Shown: in pieces, positions 35,202 through 43,948 of the stretch
Layout: each line of letters begins with the position of its first letter
How positions within the stretch are numbered: the first letter of the stretch is position 1
Source of the DNA: Zhihengliuella halotolerans
Lineage (GTDB): Bacteria; Actinomycetota; Actinomycetes; Actinomycetales; Micrococcaceae
Assembly (NCBI RefSeq): GCF_004217565.1
Contig: NZ_SHLA01000001.1
Coordinates: forward strand, 1,426,001-1,490,000
Length of the DNA: 64,000 nt
Direction of reading: 5' to 3'
Translations under genes and position numbers: made by a program
The notes under the pieces: generated by a model
The model's database searches: none
Told to the model about the DNA's origin: nothing
The model's input: the letters and a program-made list of their open reading frames with translations, nothing else

Positions 35202-36467
35202 CTACTTCTCCTCCGTGGTCTTGTAGAACTTGCTGTAGAGCACGTCCTCGTCGGATGCCTGGTCGACGCCGCCCGTGTAGCCGGCGGACTCGAGCGGGAC
35301 AGTGCCCTTGGCGAGCTTCGCCAGGACGTCCTTCGCGCCCGGGTCGGCAGCGAGCAGCCCGTCCCAGTGGTCGCGGCGGGACGGCGGGATGCGGCCGTCG
35401 TTGACGGCCGCGTTGACGAGGGCCGCACGGTCCTCGCGCTGCTGGCGGGCGCGGGCCTCCGCGCCAGCCTTGGCGTTCTTCGTGAGCTCGGCGTACTGGG
35501 TTTCATCCAGCACGACCGTGCCCGGCGCCTGCGGCGTCTGCGTTGCAGCCGGGGCGGGGTCGGCGACTTCGTCGAGGGCCTCGTCGAGAGCGGCGAGGAT
35601 GTCTTCATCGGTGAGTTCCGCGTCGGCGTTGATGCCGAGCCGGTTACGGATCCCAGTGGTCAGATCAGGCATGTCGGTGTGTCCTTTCGGTGCGATCTGG
35701 TTGGTGGCCTCCGGCTCGACCGGAGGGGTCTGGTGGTCGTTCCCAGGCAAGTGCCCGAGAAGCGCGTCGATCCGGGCCGGATCGAGGTGGCGGGCGTGGG
35801 CCGCAGCAGGCATCCACGGGGCCGGCGCCTCCCGGCGGCCGGCGTGGGCGAAGCGGACGACGTCGGAGAACGCCGAGGCGTCGGCGTCCGCTTCCACGCT
35901 GCCGTCTACCCGGTCCGCGAGTCCGGCTTCCACAGCCTCTGCAGCGGAGTACCAGGTCTCGGCCTTCATGGCCGTGCGCCACTGCTCGCCTGTCCCTCCG
36001 GCACGCTCCGAGTACAGTGCGGCGATCGAGTCGGAGAGGCGGTTCAGATTGGCGACGTCCTTGGCGAGCTCGTCGGCGTTGCCCATGGCGATGGTCCAGG
36101 CGTCGTGAATCATCAACTCCGCGCCACGGCCCATCACGATCTCGTCGGCGGCCATGATCAGGAAGCTGGCCGCACTGGCCGCGATCCCATCGACGGTGGC
36201 CGTGACATTGGCCGGGTGCCGGCGGATCGCGTTCATGATCGCGACGCCGTCGTACACCGACCCGCCCGGGGAGTTGACCCGCAGGTCGATGTCGTCGACG
36301 TCGAGGGCGGCGAGCTCGCGTGCGAATTCCTGCGCGCTGATGCCGAACCAGCCGCCAATCTGCTCGTAGATGAAGATCTCCGCGGAACGCTTCTCCGTGT
36401 CGGTCTCCATCCGGTACCACTGCCGCGGCGCGGCAGCCGCCGGCCCCGGTGCTGTCTTCGTGCTCAT
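35202..36467 (-). CDS. Head maturation protease (ClpP-type) fused to scaffold-like domain
   Basis: The 421-residue protein starts MSTKTAPGPAAAAPRQWYRM at 36467, overlapping the portal stop; the longer frame covers the portal gene. The ClpP-like domain (about 30-200) has NSPGGSVYDG, the catalytic Ser in DGIAASAASF and the His in MIHDAW. A helical acidic C-terminal part (about 265-421, DEDILAALDEALDEVAD and AELTKNAKAGAEARARQQRE) looks like a capsid scaffold. It would guide assembly and then be cut away. Confidence 0.88.
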   Translation of the reverse strand: MSTKTAPGPAAAAPRQWYRMETDTEKRSAEIFIYEQIGGWFGISAQEFARELAALDVDDIDLRVNSPGGSVYDGVAIMNAIRRHPANVTATVDGIAASAASFLIMAADEIVMGRGAELMIHDAWTIAMGNADELAKDVANLNRLSDSIAALYSERAGGTGEQWRTAMKAETWYSAAEAVEAGLADRVDGSVEADADASAFSDVVRFAHAGRREAPAPWMPAAAHARHLDPARIDALLGHLPGNDHQTPPVEPEATNQIAPKGHTDMPDLTTGIRNRLGINADAELTDEDILAALDEALDEVADPAPAATQTPQAPGTVVLDETQYAELTKNAKAGAEARARQQREDRAALVNAAVNDGRIPPSRRDHWDGLLAADPGAKDVLAKLAKGTVPLESAGYTGGVDQASDEDVLYSKFYKTTEEK

Positions 36468-37747
36468 GGTCGCTCCTTCTCGGTGCCGGTCGTCGGCTTG
36501 TATTCGCGGGCGGTATCGGCGTCGGCATCGGGCAGCCCGTAGGTCGCACGCACGTGCTCCTCGAGTTTGTCGTCGACGGTTAGCGCCCCACACTCGACCA
36601 GGGCGCGGATCGCTTCGGCGGTCGCCGGGTGGCGGGATCCGATCTCGTCGAAGACGATCTTCGGAGCGGGTTCGTCGACACCCCAGTTCAGATCCACCAG
36701 GTCCTCGACGATGTGCTGAGTCGCCACGTCGGCGACCTGCAGAGCCACTGTCTGCAGGGAGAGGGTGAAGAAATCGGCGAAGGTCGACCCGAGCGCCCAC
36801 GACCCGGTCTCGCTGCCCAGGTTCAGGAAGTGGGCAAGAACCGCGCGGGCGATCTGCTCGTCGTAGTAGCTGATCGGTTTGCTCGCGTCCGGCAGGGTGC
36901 CCTCGACGCCGAGAAGCGCGAGCTTCGCGCCGTTCGGGATCGCGGCGCCGGCGCTGTTCCCGGAGCGGAAGCCCTGGGCGATCTTTAGGCCGGCGTCCAT
37001 CTCGTCCTGCTCGCGCTTCTCCCGCTTCGTGGGGTCCAAGCCCTCCGGCGGTTCGGACGCCGTGTAGACCGGGACGCCGAGGCCGTTGCGGTCGACTGCC
37101 TGCGCCTGGACCCGGAGCATCCGGTCCTTGAGGATCCAGTACTTGTAGGCGGGCCGGAGCAGCGACTGGCCGAGCCAGTTCCCGCCCTCGCGCTCGTTCA
37201 CGTAGGCGACGAGCCGGTCGACGCCGATCCGCGGTGTCGTCTTGCCGGTGATCCCGTGCTGCTCGATCGCGAGCAGTCCGCCGTCGGAGGCGACATCGAT
37301 TCGGGACAGGGTCCGCTGCGGCCGCCAGGCGAGCTTCCGCAGCCGGGCATGCCCGGTGTCGTCGATGCGGTAGACCTGTTCGAAGAACGAGTGCCCGAAG
37401 GGCAGCATGAGCAGCGCCAGGCGCAGATGGTCGGGCCACGAGAACCGGTCTCGGGAGCGCCGAGGCCGGTACGGCTCGTCGCTGCCGACCAGCGGCAGGC
37501 CGAGATCCTCCGCGACACGGGCGGCGACCTCGGGGCGTGCCCCGTTGGCGTCGATCCTCCACGTGGTGCGGCGGATCGGCAGCATGACCGCGCGCAGCAC
37601 GGAGATGACCTGCGCGTCCTGCCGGCGCATCCGGTCGTAGACCTGGACGTTCCTGGGCCATTGCAGCTCCGGGGTCTCCTCCGTCTCTGCGAGGCCCCAC
37701 CAGGTGGACTCCTCCGCGTAGCCGGTCTCGGTCGTCGGTGCGGCCAT
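36464..37747 (-). CDS. Portal protein
   Basis: The 427-residue protein contains VYDRMRRQDAQVISVLRAVM, TWRIDANGARPEVAARV, LALLMLPFGHSFFEQVYR and WLGQSLLRPAYKYWILKDR. These fit the DUF935/Mu gp29 portal group. It forms the dodecameric DNA gate at the capsid vertex. The stop overlaps the protease start by four bases and the terminase gene lies just upstream. Confidence 0.88.
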   Translation of the reverse strand: MAAPTTETGYAEESTWWGLAETEETPELQWPRNVQVYDRMRRQDAQVISVLRAVMLPIRRTTWRIDANGARPEVAARVAEDLGLPLVGSDEPYRPRRSRDRFSWPDHLRLALLMLPFGHSFFEQVYRIDDTGHARLRKLAWRPQRTLSRIDVASDGGLLAIEQHGITGKTTPRIGVDRLVAYVNEREGGNWLGQSLLRPAYKYWILKDRMLRVQAQAVDRNGLGVPVYTASEPPEGLDPTKREKREQDEMDAGLKIAQGFRSGNSAGAAIPNGAKLALLGVEGTLPDASKPISYYDEQIARAVLAHFLNLGSETGSWALGSTFADFFTLSLQTVALQVADVATQHIVEDLVDLNWGVDEPAPKIVFDEIGSRHPATAEAIRALVECGALTVDDKLEEHVRATYGLPDADADTAREYKPTTGTEKERP

Positions 37748-37763
37748 GCGGAGCCTCCTTCAG

Positions 37764-39584
37764 TTAGAACGCCCAGTGGGCGGGGTTGTCGTCGTACTCC
37801 GGCGCGTGGGCGGCGTGCTCACCCCTGGAGTCGACCGCCACCGGCGGCGGTGGCGGCGGTGGCGGCTTCCGCTCGAGCGGACGGTGCAGCAACCAGTGGG
37901 CGGCGGTGAACGCCATCAGCGAGGCGATGTCCGCCGGCGATGCCTTCTGGTCGGGCAGCTTGGCTCCCCCGCCGAAGACCTTCAGCACCGCAGTCGTCGC
38001 GGCGATGTCCAGGACCGGCTGTGGCTGATGCCTGACCTTGGTGTCGCGGACCGCGTCGTCGACGCCGGCCCACCCCGCCGTCAGGTCGCTGCCCTCCCAC
38101 CGGACGACCGGAATGTCGAAGTCCTCTTCCGGGTTCGACGACAGGTACTCGAGGTGATCGAGCAGCGGTGAGACCGGCGCGCCTTTCGACTGTCCAGTGA
38201 TCGCGACGATGCGCTTCCGGCGACGTGGCTCCATCAGCCAGTCGGCCAGCCAGTCGTACCCGCGGCGGCCGGCGGCGATCTCGACCTGGTCGACACCATC
38301 AGCGCGGCGGCCGGCGAAGGCGACGTACACCATCTCGCGGTCACCGGACTGGCCCAGCCCGACCATGACCGACGTGACGATCCGGTCCTCATCCGCCTGC
38401 ATCGGCAGGCCGTCCGGCCCGGGAACCGGCTTGTTCTGCCCCTTCTCCCAAGTGCCCGGTGGGAAAGGCCCGTCGAGGACGCCATCGGACCACTGGCAGA
38501 GGCACTCCGTGCGGAACACCCACTCGGGATCCGTCTTGCAGGCCGCCGCGATCGTGCGCTCGGTGAAGCCCGGGTTCCAGTTGAGGGACGGGTTCGCTAT
38601 CGCCCACTGGTCCCGGTCCCACTTCGAGCAGCCCGGCAGCGCCGACCACTCGAACAGGCCGAGAGTCTCTTCGTCCTGCTCCATGTCATCGAGTTCGTCG
38701 AAGTCGGCGTCTTCCTCGTCCGGGTTGTCGCTGGCCTGAACGGCCTCGGCATGTAGCTGCCCCAGGGCTTCATCCTGGGCGCAGATCCCGTCCGGGTCGC
38801 CGATCGCCTCGTGCGCCATCTTCCGCAGATAGCGCAGAACGATGCTGGTCACATCGCCGGCGTTCGAGAGGGCGAAGACGAGCGCCTCGGCCTGAGCCAT
38901 CGTCGTCTTCGTGATCGCGCCCCAGGCGTCCCAGTTCTGATGCTCGCGCAGCTCGTCGAGCATGATCAGGTTCCCGGTGAACCCACGGCCGGCCTTCCGG
39001 TTCGCGGCCTTGACCTTGTACCGGGTGACCTTTTCCTTATCCCCGGAATTGTCCGCCAGTTCGAGGGCTTTCTTGCCGTTGACCTTGACGACCCGCTTGA
39101 TCATCGAGGCGAGTTCCGGATCCTCCTCCGCCAGATCGACGGCGCCCTGCCAGACCTCCTCCGCTGTCTCCAGATCCTGTGCAGTGCCGAGTACCAGGGG
39201 CCAGCCCCACACCGCCATGAACCACAGCGCGAGCACCTGAGAGAGCGTGGACTTACCGTTCTGCCGGGCCACGAGGACAACGACGGTACGGAACCGCATC
39301 CCGCCCTCGGGCAGCAGCTCCAGCATGTGCACCAGCAGCCACTTCTGCCACGGGTACAAGGTGATACCAAGGACCTGCTCCGAGAAATCGATGACCTGGT
39401 AGCCGAGGGTCCGCGACTCCGTCGACGGCGAGCGCGGCTCGAGCGGGCGCAGCGGCGGCGTGAAGACGCGCGGCTTTTCCGAACCGAAGCGGCGCGGACG
39501 GCGCGCCCGTGCGCCGGTCGCCCCGGTCTTAGCCCGACCGCGCGCCTGTCGCGTTGCTTCGGAGGACACGGAGCTTGCTGCCAC
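37764..39584 (-). CDS. Terminase large subunit
   Basis: The 606-residue protein has an ATPase domain with Walker A VARQNGKST (about residue 105) and Walker B NLIMLDELREH, then the coupling block ALSNAGDVTS. The C-terminal nuclease domain has acidic blocks (VMVGLGQSGDREMVYVAF). It drives DNA into the capsid. GTG at 39584 overlaps the small-subunit gene by 56 bases; a later start is possible. Nearby HNH and P-loop genes suggest cohesive-end packaging. Confidence 0.92.
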   Translation of the reverse strand: MAASSVSSEATRQARGRAKTGATGARARRPRRFGSEKPRVFTPPLRPLEPRSPSTESRTLGYQVIDFSEQVLGITLYPWQKWLLVHMLELLPEGGMRFRTVVVLVARQNGKSTLSQVLALWFMAVWGWPLVLGTAQDLETAEEVWQGAVDLAEEDPELASMIKRVVKVNGKKALELADNSGDKEKVTRYKVKAANRKAGRGFTGNLIMLDELREHQNWDAWGAITKTTMAQAEALVFALSNAGDVTSIVLRYLRKMAHEAIGDPDGICAQDEALGQLHAEAVQASDNPDEEDADFDELDDMEQDEETLGLFEWSALPGCSKWDRDQWAIANPSLNWNPGFTERTIAAACKTDPEWVFRTECLCQWSDGVLDGPFPPGTWEKGQNKPVPGPDGLPMQADEDRIVTSVMVGLGQSGDREMVYVAFAGRRADGVDQVEIAAGRRGYDWLADWLMEPRRRKRIVAITGQSKGAPVSPLLDHLEYLSSNPEEDFDIPVVRWEGSDLTAGWAGVDDAVRDTKVRHQPQPVLDIAATTAVLKVFGGGAKLPDQKASPADIASLMAFTAAHWLLHRPLERKPPPPPPPPVAVDSRGEHAAHAPEYDDNPAHWAF

Positions 39585-40167
39585 CTGTGCTACCTCCCGA
39601 GTCCTTCGCCGCGGCCGCCGCCGGCACGGACGCTGGGGTGATCTGCAGTTCCGTGCACGCTTTGACGTAGTTCGGGATCAGGTCCCGGCCGGCGCGCTGC
39701 AGTGCCGCCGCGCTGTCTCGCTGGGCCTCGTCGATCAGCCAGGCGAGTGTTTTCGCGGCGGCGATCGCGCCGGCGAACTGCTTCTTGTCCGCGAGGTGGT
39801 CGGCGTTCTTCACGGCTTCCGTTGTCGCGTCGACCATGTAGCCGGACCGGCGGCGCGGGCGGACCATCGGCGCGAACCGGTCGCCCCACTTCCTCACGTC
39901 TTCCGCGAGCTCGCGTTCGACGGCGAGTGCCGGGTGCGGGACGACCTTGCCGCGCGAGTCCTGGACGACCATGCCCTCGTCCTCGACGCGGGTCCGTGCT
40001 TCTCGCATGCGGGCGACCAGGGTGCAGAAGGCTTCCAGGGCTGCGCGGTCGATCCGTTCCGGGAGCTCGTTCGTCTCGACGAACTCTTCCCAGACGGCGC
40101 GGACGGCCTCCGGCATCTCTGAGGGCGGATCGTGCACGGGAGGCGCCTTCTTCGCGTTAGCCGCCAT
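39529..40167 (-). CDS. Terminase small subunit
   Basis: The 212-residue protein has a helical N-terminal part (VWEEFVETNELPERIDRAAL) and a conserved VVQDSRGKVVPHPALAVE stretch as in P27-type small terminases. A later coiled region (AIAAAKTLAWLIDEAQRDSA) and a disordered tail follow. It recognises the packaging site. It directly precedes the large subunit gene. Confidence 0.82.
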   Translation of the reverse strand: MAANAKKAPPVHDPPSEMPEAVRAVWEEFVETNELPERIDRAALEAFCTLVARMREARTRVEDEGMVVQDSRGKVVPHPALAVERELAEDVRKWGDRFAPMVRPRRRSGYMVDATTEAVKNADHLADKKQFAGAIAAAKTLAWLIDEAQRDSAAALQRAGRDLIPNYVKACTELQITPASVPAAAAAKDSGGSTGGSKLRVLRSNATGARSG

Positions 40168-40579
40168 GCGATGCCTCCCTCACGTTGGTCAACTTCGGTG
40201 CGCTCAGGGGACCAGCTCTGACGGTCCGGCAGGCGCCTAGACTGCCCTGCCGGATACCAGCGAGCGGTCGCGCGTCGAGCACGGTTCGGTGCTCGAACTC
40301 CGGGCGCAGGCGCGCGACCAGGTCGGAGAGGTGCCGGCGGGAATGCCGCCAATCGACCATCAGCGCGATGTCGGAGACGGTCATGTTCGGGTAGTCGGCG
40401 AGCACGTCGCGGACGGCCGGCTCCGCCTCCTCAGCCGCGGACGGCCGCCAGTAGGTCTCCTGCGCGCCAGCGGTGAGCGCCCGGCGGACCGCGTTGCGAG
40501 ATGCTGCCCGGTCCCGGGCGATGCCTCGAATCGATCCGCCGGCCAGGTGCAGCTGGCGGATCGCCGGACGATCATGCAT
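40157..40579 (-). CDS. Helix-turn-helix protein upstream of terminase
   Basis: The 140-residue protein starts MHDRPAIRQLHLAGGSIRGI (40579). GSIRGIARDRAASRNAVRRAL is an IstA/Hin-like helix-turn-helix. A second helical region holds YPNMTVSDIALMVDWRHSRR. It probably binds DNA near the packaging region. The overlaps with neighbours on both sides support the start. Confidence 0.7.
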   Translation of the reverse strand: MHDRPAIRQLHLAGGSIRGIARDRAASRNAVRRALTAGAQETYWRPSAAEEAEPAVRDVLADYPNMTVSDIALMVDWRHSRRHLSDLVARLRPEFEHRTVLDARPLAGIRQGSLGACRTVRAGPLSAPKLTNVREASHGG

Positions 40580-40832
40580 CGGACGACCCGACCACGAGCG
40601 CCGGGGCGCAGCCCTCCTTGAGTTTGGCCAGGCGCGGATGATCCCGCATCCGCTCCGTGACGTGAACGGCTCGGGCACGCCTCCCGCGGACGCCATCCGG
40701 CGATCTCGGCGTGACGTAGACGTACTTCGTCCCCGGCGGCGCGATCAAGGTCTGCGCCCACGCGGCCCCGTCGCGCCGATCGACGCAGATGATGACCTCG
40801 CACAGGGCGCCGGGTGCTCGATTCCCGTTCAT
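40572..40832 (-). CDS. Hypothetical protein of the packaging region
   Basis: The 86-residue protein starts MNGNRAPGALCEVIICVDRR after AAGGAGG. It has a beta-rich N-terminal part and a basic middle (RSPDGVRGRRARAVHV). No family is recognised. It lies between the untranslated 40833-40985 stretch and the helix-turn-helix gene. Confidence 0.6.
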   Translation of the reverse strand: MNGNRAPGALCEVIICVDRRDGAAWAQTLIAPPGTKYVYVTPRSPDGVRGRRARAVHVTERMRDHPRLAKLKEGCAPALVVGSSDA

Positions 40833-40985
40833 CAGGCCTCCTTGATGGGTCCATTTTCCCCGCCAACTCGCGGATTTTCGGGGGTTCAAGAGAGACTCCC
40901 CGGGGGGAGAGGCAGCTCCCGGCGACGACCCCCTCCAAACCGCATAAGCTACATTTTATTGGGGCCCCTCCCCCGGGCCGGTCGG
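40833..40985. other. Non-coding stretch in packaging region, possible cos area
   Basis: No gene fits in this 153-base gap. It contains the near-palindrome CTCCCCGGGGGGAG (about 40897-40910) and the G/C runs GGGGCCCCTCCCCCGGG. It lies inside an otherwise gap-free late operon close to HNH and terminase genes, where cos sites are common. The cos role is only a suggestion; no overhang can be read from an integrated prophage. Confidence 0.3.
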
Positions 40986-41414
40986 CTACCAGACGGTGCC
41001 GATCACGCCGAGCGCGACGGTGTCGTCGGCCCATCCGGTGAAGAGTTCGACGCCGTCGTCGCGATCGAAGGACCGGAACCAGGCGTTCAGCGCGGCTAAC
41101 GTGTGTCGGGCGTCGGCACGGCCTCGGTGGTGGATGCGACGGGCGAGGACCTCTCGGGGTTGAAGGACCACGTAGACCTCAGTGGCTCCGATGAGCCGCC
41201 GCGTCTTGGCCCGTGCCGACGACGTCGCACCCGCCCGGATCACCACAGCCTGCGTGTCACGCTCCTCGCGGAGGGATGCGATCGCCTCATTGAACTCCGC
41301 ATCGGTCGACCAGTCCGGATCGTCCCGGTCGAAGACCCTCAGGCCAGAGGCCCGGGCCGCCGTGGTCTTGCCCGCCCCGGCCGGCCCGCACAGCAAGACA
41401 ACCCGCCGGGTCAC
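40986..41414 (-). CDS. Small P-loop kinase/ATPase-like protein
   Basis: The GTG start at 41414 overlaps the HNH gene stop (GTGA). The 142-residue protein opens VTRRVVLLCGPAGAGKTTAA (Walker A). It then has FDRDDPDWSTDAEF, VVIRAGATSSARAK and a lid-like basic region RRIHHRGRADARHT. It resembles AAA_33-type polynucleotide or adenylate kinases. A role in DNA end repair at packaging is possible given its place next to HNH. Confidence 0.75.
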   Translation of the reverse strand: MTRRVVLLCGPAGAGKTTAARASGLRVFDRDDPDWSTDAEFNEAIASLREERDTQAVVIRAGATSSARAKTRRLIGATEVYVVLQPREVLARRIHHRGRADARHTLAALNAWFRSFDRDDGVELFTGWADDTVALGVIGTVW

Positions 41415-41704
41415 CACTGCCCCACCACACCGAGGCCGGGCCGCTCGCGCGGACCCTCCGCCTTGTTGCAGTCCAGGTGAGCAGGCGCCCAGTTCGACGG
41501 TTCCCACGTGAGCTGCGGGAAGTCCCGCCGCGACTTCAAGTGCTGGACGCTGCACGACTGCGGGTGCGGATAGCGCAGCGAGTAGTCGATCGGCTGCCTG
41601 CAGATCACGCACGGCGTGCGCCGGGCACGGCCACCGGCGCGCACCTGGTCGAGCGCTCTGGAAGCGGCTCGGCCACTCCACGCTGGAACCGATACGCCCT
41701 CCAT
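41411..41704 (-). CDS. HNH endonuclease
   Basis: The 97-residue protein has PCVICRQPIDYSL (zinc Cys pair), SCSVQHLKSRRDFPQLTW and APAHLDCNKAEG, forming an HNH fold with four possible zinc ligands. In HK97-like siphoviruses a small HNH protein works with the terminase in cos cutting. It is the first gene of the late operon, downstream of a terminator. Confidence 0.82.
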   Translation of the reverse strand: MEGVSVPAWSGRAASRALDQVRAGGRARRTPCVICRQPIDYSLRYPHPQSCSVQHLKSRRDFPQLTWEPSNWAPAHLDCNKAEGPRERPGLGVVGQW

Positions 41705-41821
41705 GGTCGGGCCTCCTTCGATCAGCGGGTGCTTTGCGGCTCGCGGTCGGTCACCATCCAGTGATTCCCCTACGCGCTCATTGTCATCACTCCTCGGCTA
41801 GAAGCAGTTCCGGACATGACA

Positions 41822-41850
41822 AAGGCCCCAACCGAATCGGTTGGGGCCTT
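41822..41850 (-). terminator. Terminator between early and late leftward operons
   Basis: AAGGCCCCAACC pairs with GGTTGGGGCCTT around a 5-base loop; the minus strand continues with TGTC. It follows the last early gene by 47 bases. Confidence 0.8.
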
Positions 41851-41897
41851 CGCTGATGACACGAATGCCACTTCACCACATAATCTATCTGACTATG

Positions 41898-42638
41898 TCA
41901 AGGCCGTCCGGGTGACCCTGCGAGGCCCCGGGGTCTGGCGCCGCGGCGCTGCGGTCTGGCCGAGCGCATGGCCTTGAACCAGGCGTCCGCCGGAACCGCG
42001 TGCTGAGGGTCCCGACTGCAGACGGCGACCTGCCCGACCCCGGGGCGGTCGACGACCGTGACCACGCCAGTGCACCGGACCGCGCCCCGCTCGGCGCCCG
42101 TCGACCCGACCGACTCCCGGTGGCCGCATTGCATCTGGGTCTCGACCTCGACGACCCCGTCGACGGCCGCCGCCTCGACCGCGTCGGCCGCCCGCTGGAT
42201 CTCCGTGTACCACTCCACCGTCCACGACCCGTTCGGATGACCGGCCAGGTACTCAACATGCCACCGAGCCAGCCACCCGGCCAACGCCGGCGTCGACTGG
42301 TCCTCCGGCACCCGTGCCCCGGGTCGATCCATGACCAACTGGTGCACCGCCGACCACACCGCTTCCCGCGCCAGGCGCATCGCATCGGAGGCCCCGGCAT
42401 TGATCGGCAACGGCGCGTGCACCTCGGTGCTGCCCATCCGCTCCGAGCCCCCGCCGCTTCGACCACGCTGCAGCGCGTCGAGCACCCTCGGCCACGCCTC
42501 GTCGATCGCTCGGAGGCTGTCCGCCAACTGCTCCCGGCACGGCGTGCACAGGTTCGACCGGTCAGCGGCCGCCACCCACACGTCGCCTTCTGCATGGATC
42601 CCGCACATCTCCGGGTAATCCACCGGTTCACTGTTCAT
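41898..42638 (-). CDS. Hypothetical prophage protein with Cys pairs
   Basis: The 246-residue protein starts MNSEPVDYPEMCGIHAEGD. N-terminal CGIHAEGDVWVAAADRSNLCTPC suggests a small zinc site. The middle is helical with WLARWHVEYLAGHPNGSWTV, and the C-terminal part is beta-rich with QCGH and VCSRDPQHAVP. It overlaps the 33-residue gene by 11 bases. No named family is recognised. It is the last gene of the early operon. Confidence 0.65.
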   Translation of the reverse strand: MNSEPVDYPEMCGIHAEGDVWVAAADRSNLCTPCREQLADSLRAIDEAWPRVLDALQRGRSGGGSERMGSTEVHAPLPINAGASDAMRLAREAVWSAVHQLVMDRPGARVPEDQSTPALAGWLARWHVEYLAGHPNGSWTVEWYTEIQRAADAVEAAAVDGVVEVETQMQCGHRESVGSTGAERGAVRCTGVVTVVDRPGVGQVAVCSRDPQHAVPADAWFKAMRSARPQRRGARPRGLAGSPGRP

Positions 42639-42729
42639 CTTCCGATCCCTCCCGCTGCTCTCGCTCGTCGACCCACCGGTTCACGCAGCCGGTGCAGTTG
42701 CAGTCGCTCGGCCATCGGCACTCAGGCAC
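42628..42729 (-). CDS. Tiny Cys-rich protein
   Basis: The GTG start at 42729 overlaps the upstream stop and gives 33 residues, VPECRWPSDCNCTGCVNRW followed by a charged tail. The four Cys could hold one zinc. Tight overlaps with both neighbours favour translation, but its size leaves doubt. Confidence 0.4.
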   Translation of the reverse strand: MPECRWPSDCNCTGCVNRWVDEREQREGSEDEQ

Positions 42730-43948
42730 GATGACCACCCGATTCGCTGGTGTCCTGGCACTTCCGGCAGGGCATCTCCAGACCGTGATCCGGACACGTC
42801 GTCTCCGTGACCGACGAGGGCCTACCACTCCACCCGTGCCACGGGGATCCGAACCGTCCTCCGGTCGAGACCTCGGGTGCAGCACCCGCATCAGTTCCCG
42901 TCTCAGGCCCAGTACTCACGGGGTCGGCTTTCTTTCCCCGCTTCCCACGGCGCCGGCTCTTGCTGGAGGGCTGAGGGATCGAGCGGGGCTGGCCCGCTGG
43001 TGACCCACTTGTTAACCCTTCAGTACCCTGCCCTGCCCTGCCAGCCCGCGTGCCCGCGTGCGTACGCCCGTGGACAGCTTTCTCCTCCGATATCGGATCC
43101 GATCGGTCCGCATTATCGAGTTCGATCGGATTTTCGTTCCGTTCCTCCGCCGGCGGGACCGGTCTTCGGGCCGGTTTCGCGTCCACCCGGGCATTGAACC
43201 TGGCGGCGGGGTCCTGCTGCGGCTCGACGGCGTCGTGCTCGCTCGGCGCGACGGGAGCGGTGCCAGCACCCTCGGGTGCTGGTCGCTCGACCGTTGCGCG
43301 TGCGGTGGCACGCTCCGGAGCCGGTCTCAGCGTGAATCCGGCCTGCTCTGGGGTTCTTCTGCCCTTCTGGCGGTTGCACGTTGCACAGGCGATCACGACG
43401 TTCGAGGGGCCGACGGCTTTCGTCGGGTCCACATGATCCAGCTCGGGGCGGCGGTCGCCCTTCTGCGTGGCCCGCTTGACCTCGGTGCCGCAGTACCGGC
43501 ATCGGGCCCGGGTTGCGTTCGGTGCGTCCGTGCAGTCCCGCGCCCAGACGGCGGCGATCAGCTTCGCGTCCTTGAGTTCTTTCCGCTTGTCTCGAGCGAG
43601 CCGCACGTCGGCTCCGCGATCGTAGCCAAGGGAAAACCAGTCGTGGAACAGGAAGCTGCCGGCCGCCACGGACGGGCACGACTCGCAGTCATGCCCGGAC
43701 CCGTGCCAGAGACCGACCTCGACGAGCTTGCCGGCCAGGAGATCGACTGCATCCTTGTTGAGCAGGATCTTCACCAGCTGGCGCTCGGAGATCAGACCGT
43801 CCGTGAGTGCGGCCTGGCACACGCTGCCGGCCATGGTCCACAGCCCCATCGCGCCGATGCCCAGGAGGTCATTCTCCAGCGCCTCCTCGGCCAGCATCGT
43901 CGCCTTGCGATTCACGTGGAGCTGGTCGTCGACCATGAAGAACGGCAC
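42722..43948 (-). CDS. Replication-initiation-like protein with internal HNH domain
   Basis: The GTG start at 43948 follows GGGAGGGG and yields 408 residues. The N-terminal part (about 1-130) is a winged-helix region as in phage primosomal/DnaD-type proteins (FMVDDQLHVNRKATMLAEEA, LISERQLVKIL). An HNH zinc domain follows at about 150-200 (CRYCGTEV, ELDHVDPTKAVG, CATCNRQKG). A long disordered Pro/Ala/Arg region and a terminal CPDHGLEMPCRKC zinc pair end the protein. It may start phage replication or cut DNA during it. Confidence 0.7.
   Translation of the reverse strand: MPFFMVDDQLHVNRKATMLAEEALENDLLGIGAMGLWTMAGSVCQAALTDGLISERQLVKILLNKDAVDLLAGKLVEVGLWHGSGHDCESCPSVAAGSFLFHDWFSLGYDRGADVRLARDKRKELKDAKLIAAVWARDCTDAPNATRARCRYCGTEVKRATQKGDRRPELDHVDPTKAVGPSNVVIACATCNRQKGRRTPEQAGFTLRPAPERATARATVERPAPEGAGTAPVAPSEHDAVEPQQDPAARFNARVDAKPARRPVPPAEERNENPIELDNADRSDPISEEKAVHGRTHAGTRAGRAGQGTEGLTSGSPAGQPRSIPQPSSKSRRRGKRGKKADPVSTGPETGTDAGAAPEVSTGGRFGSPWHGWSGRPSSVTETTCPDHGLEMPCRKCQDTSESGGHRA

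Noticed and set aside
36468-37700. N-terminal extension of the protease frame to 832 residues
   Set aside because: It lies opposite the portal reading frame and has shadow composition. The ATG at 36467 overlaps the portal stop and starts a normal protease.
41885-42631. Second open frame of 248 residues overlapping 41898-42638
   Set aside because: Extreme Arg/Ser/Trp content shows it is a frame shadow; the other frame has normal composition.
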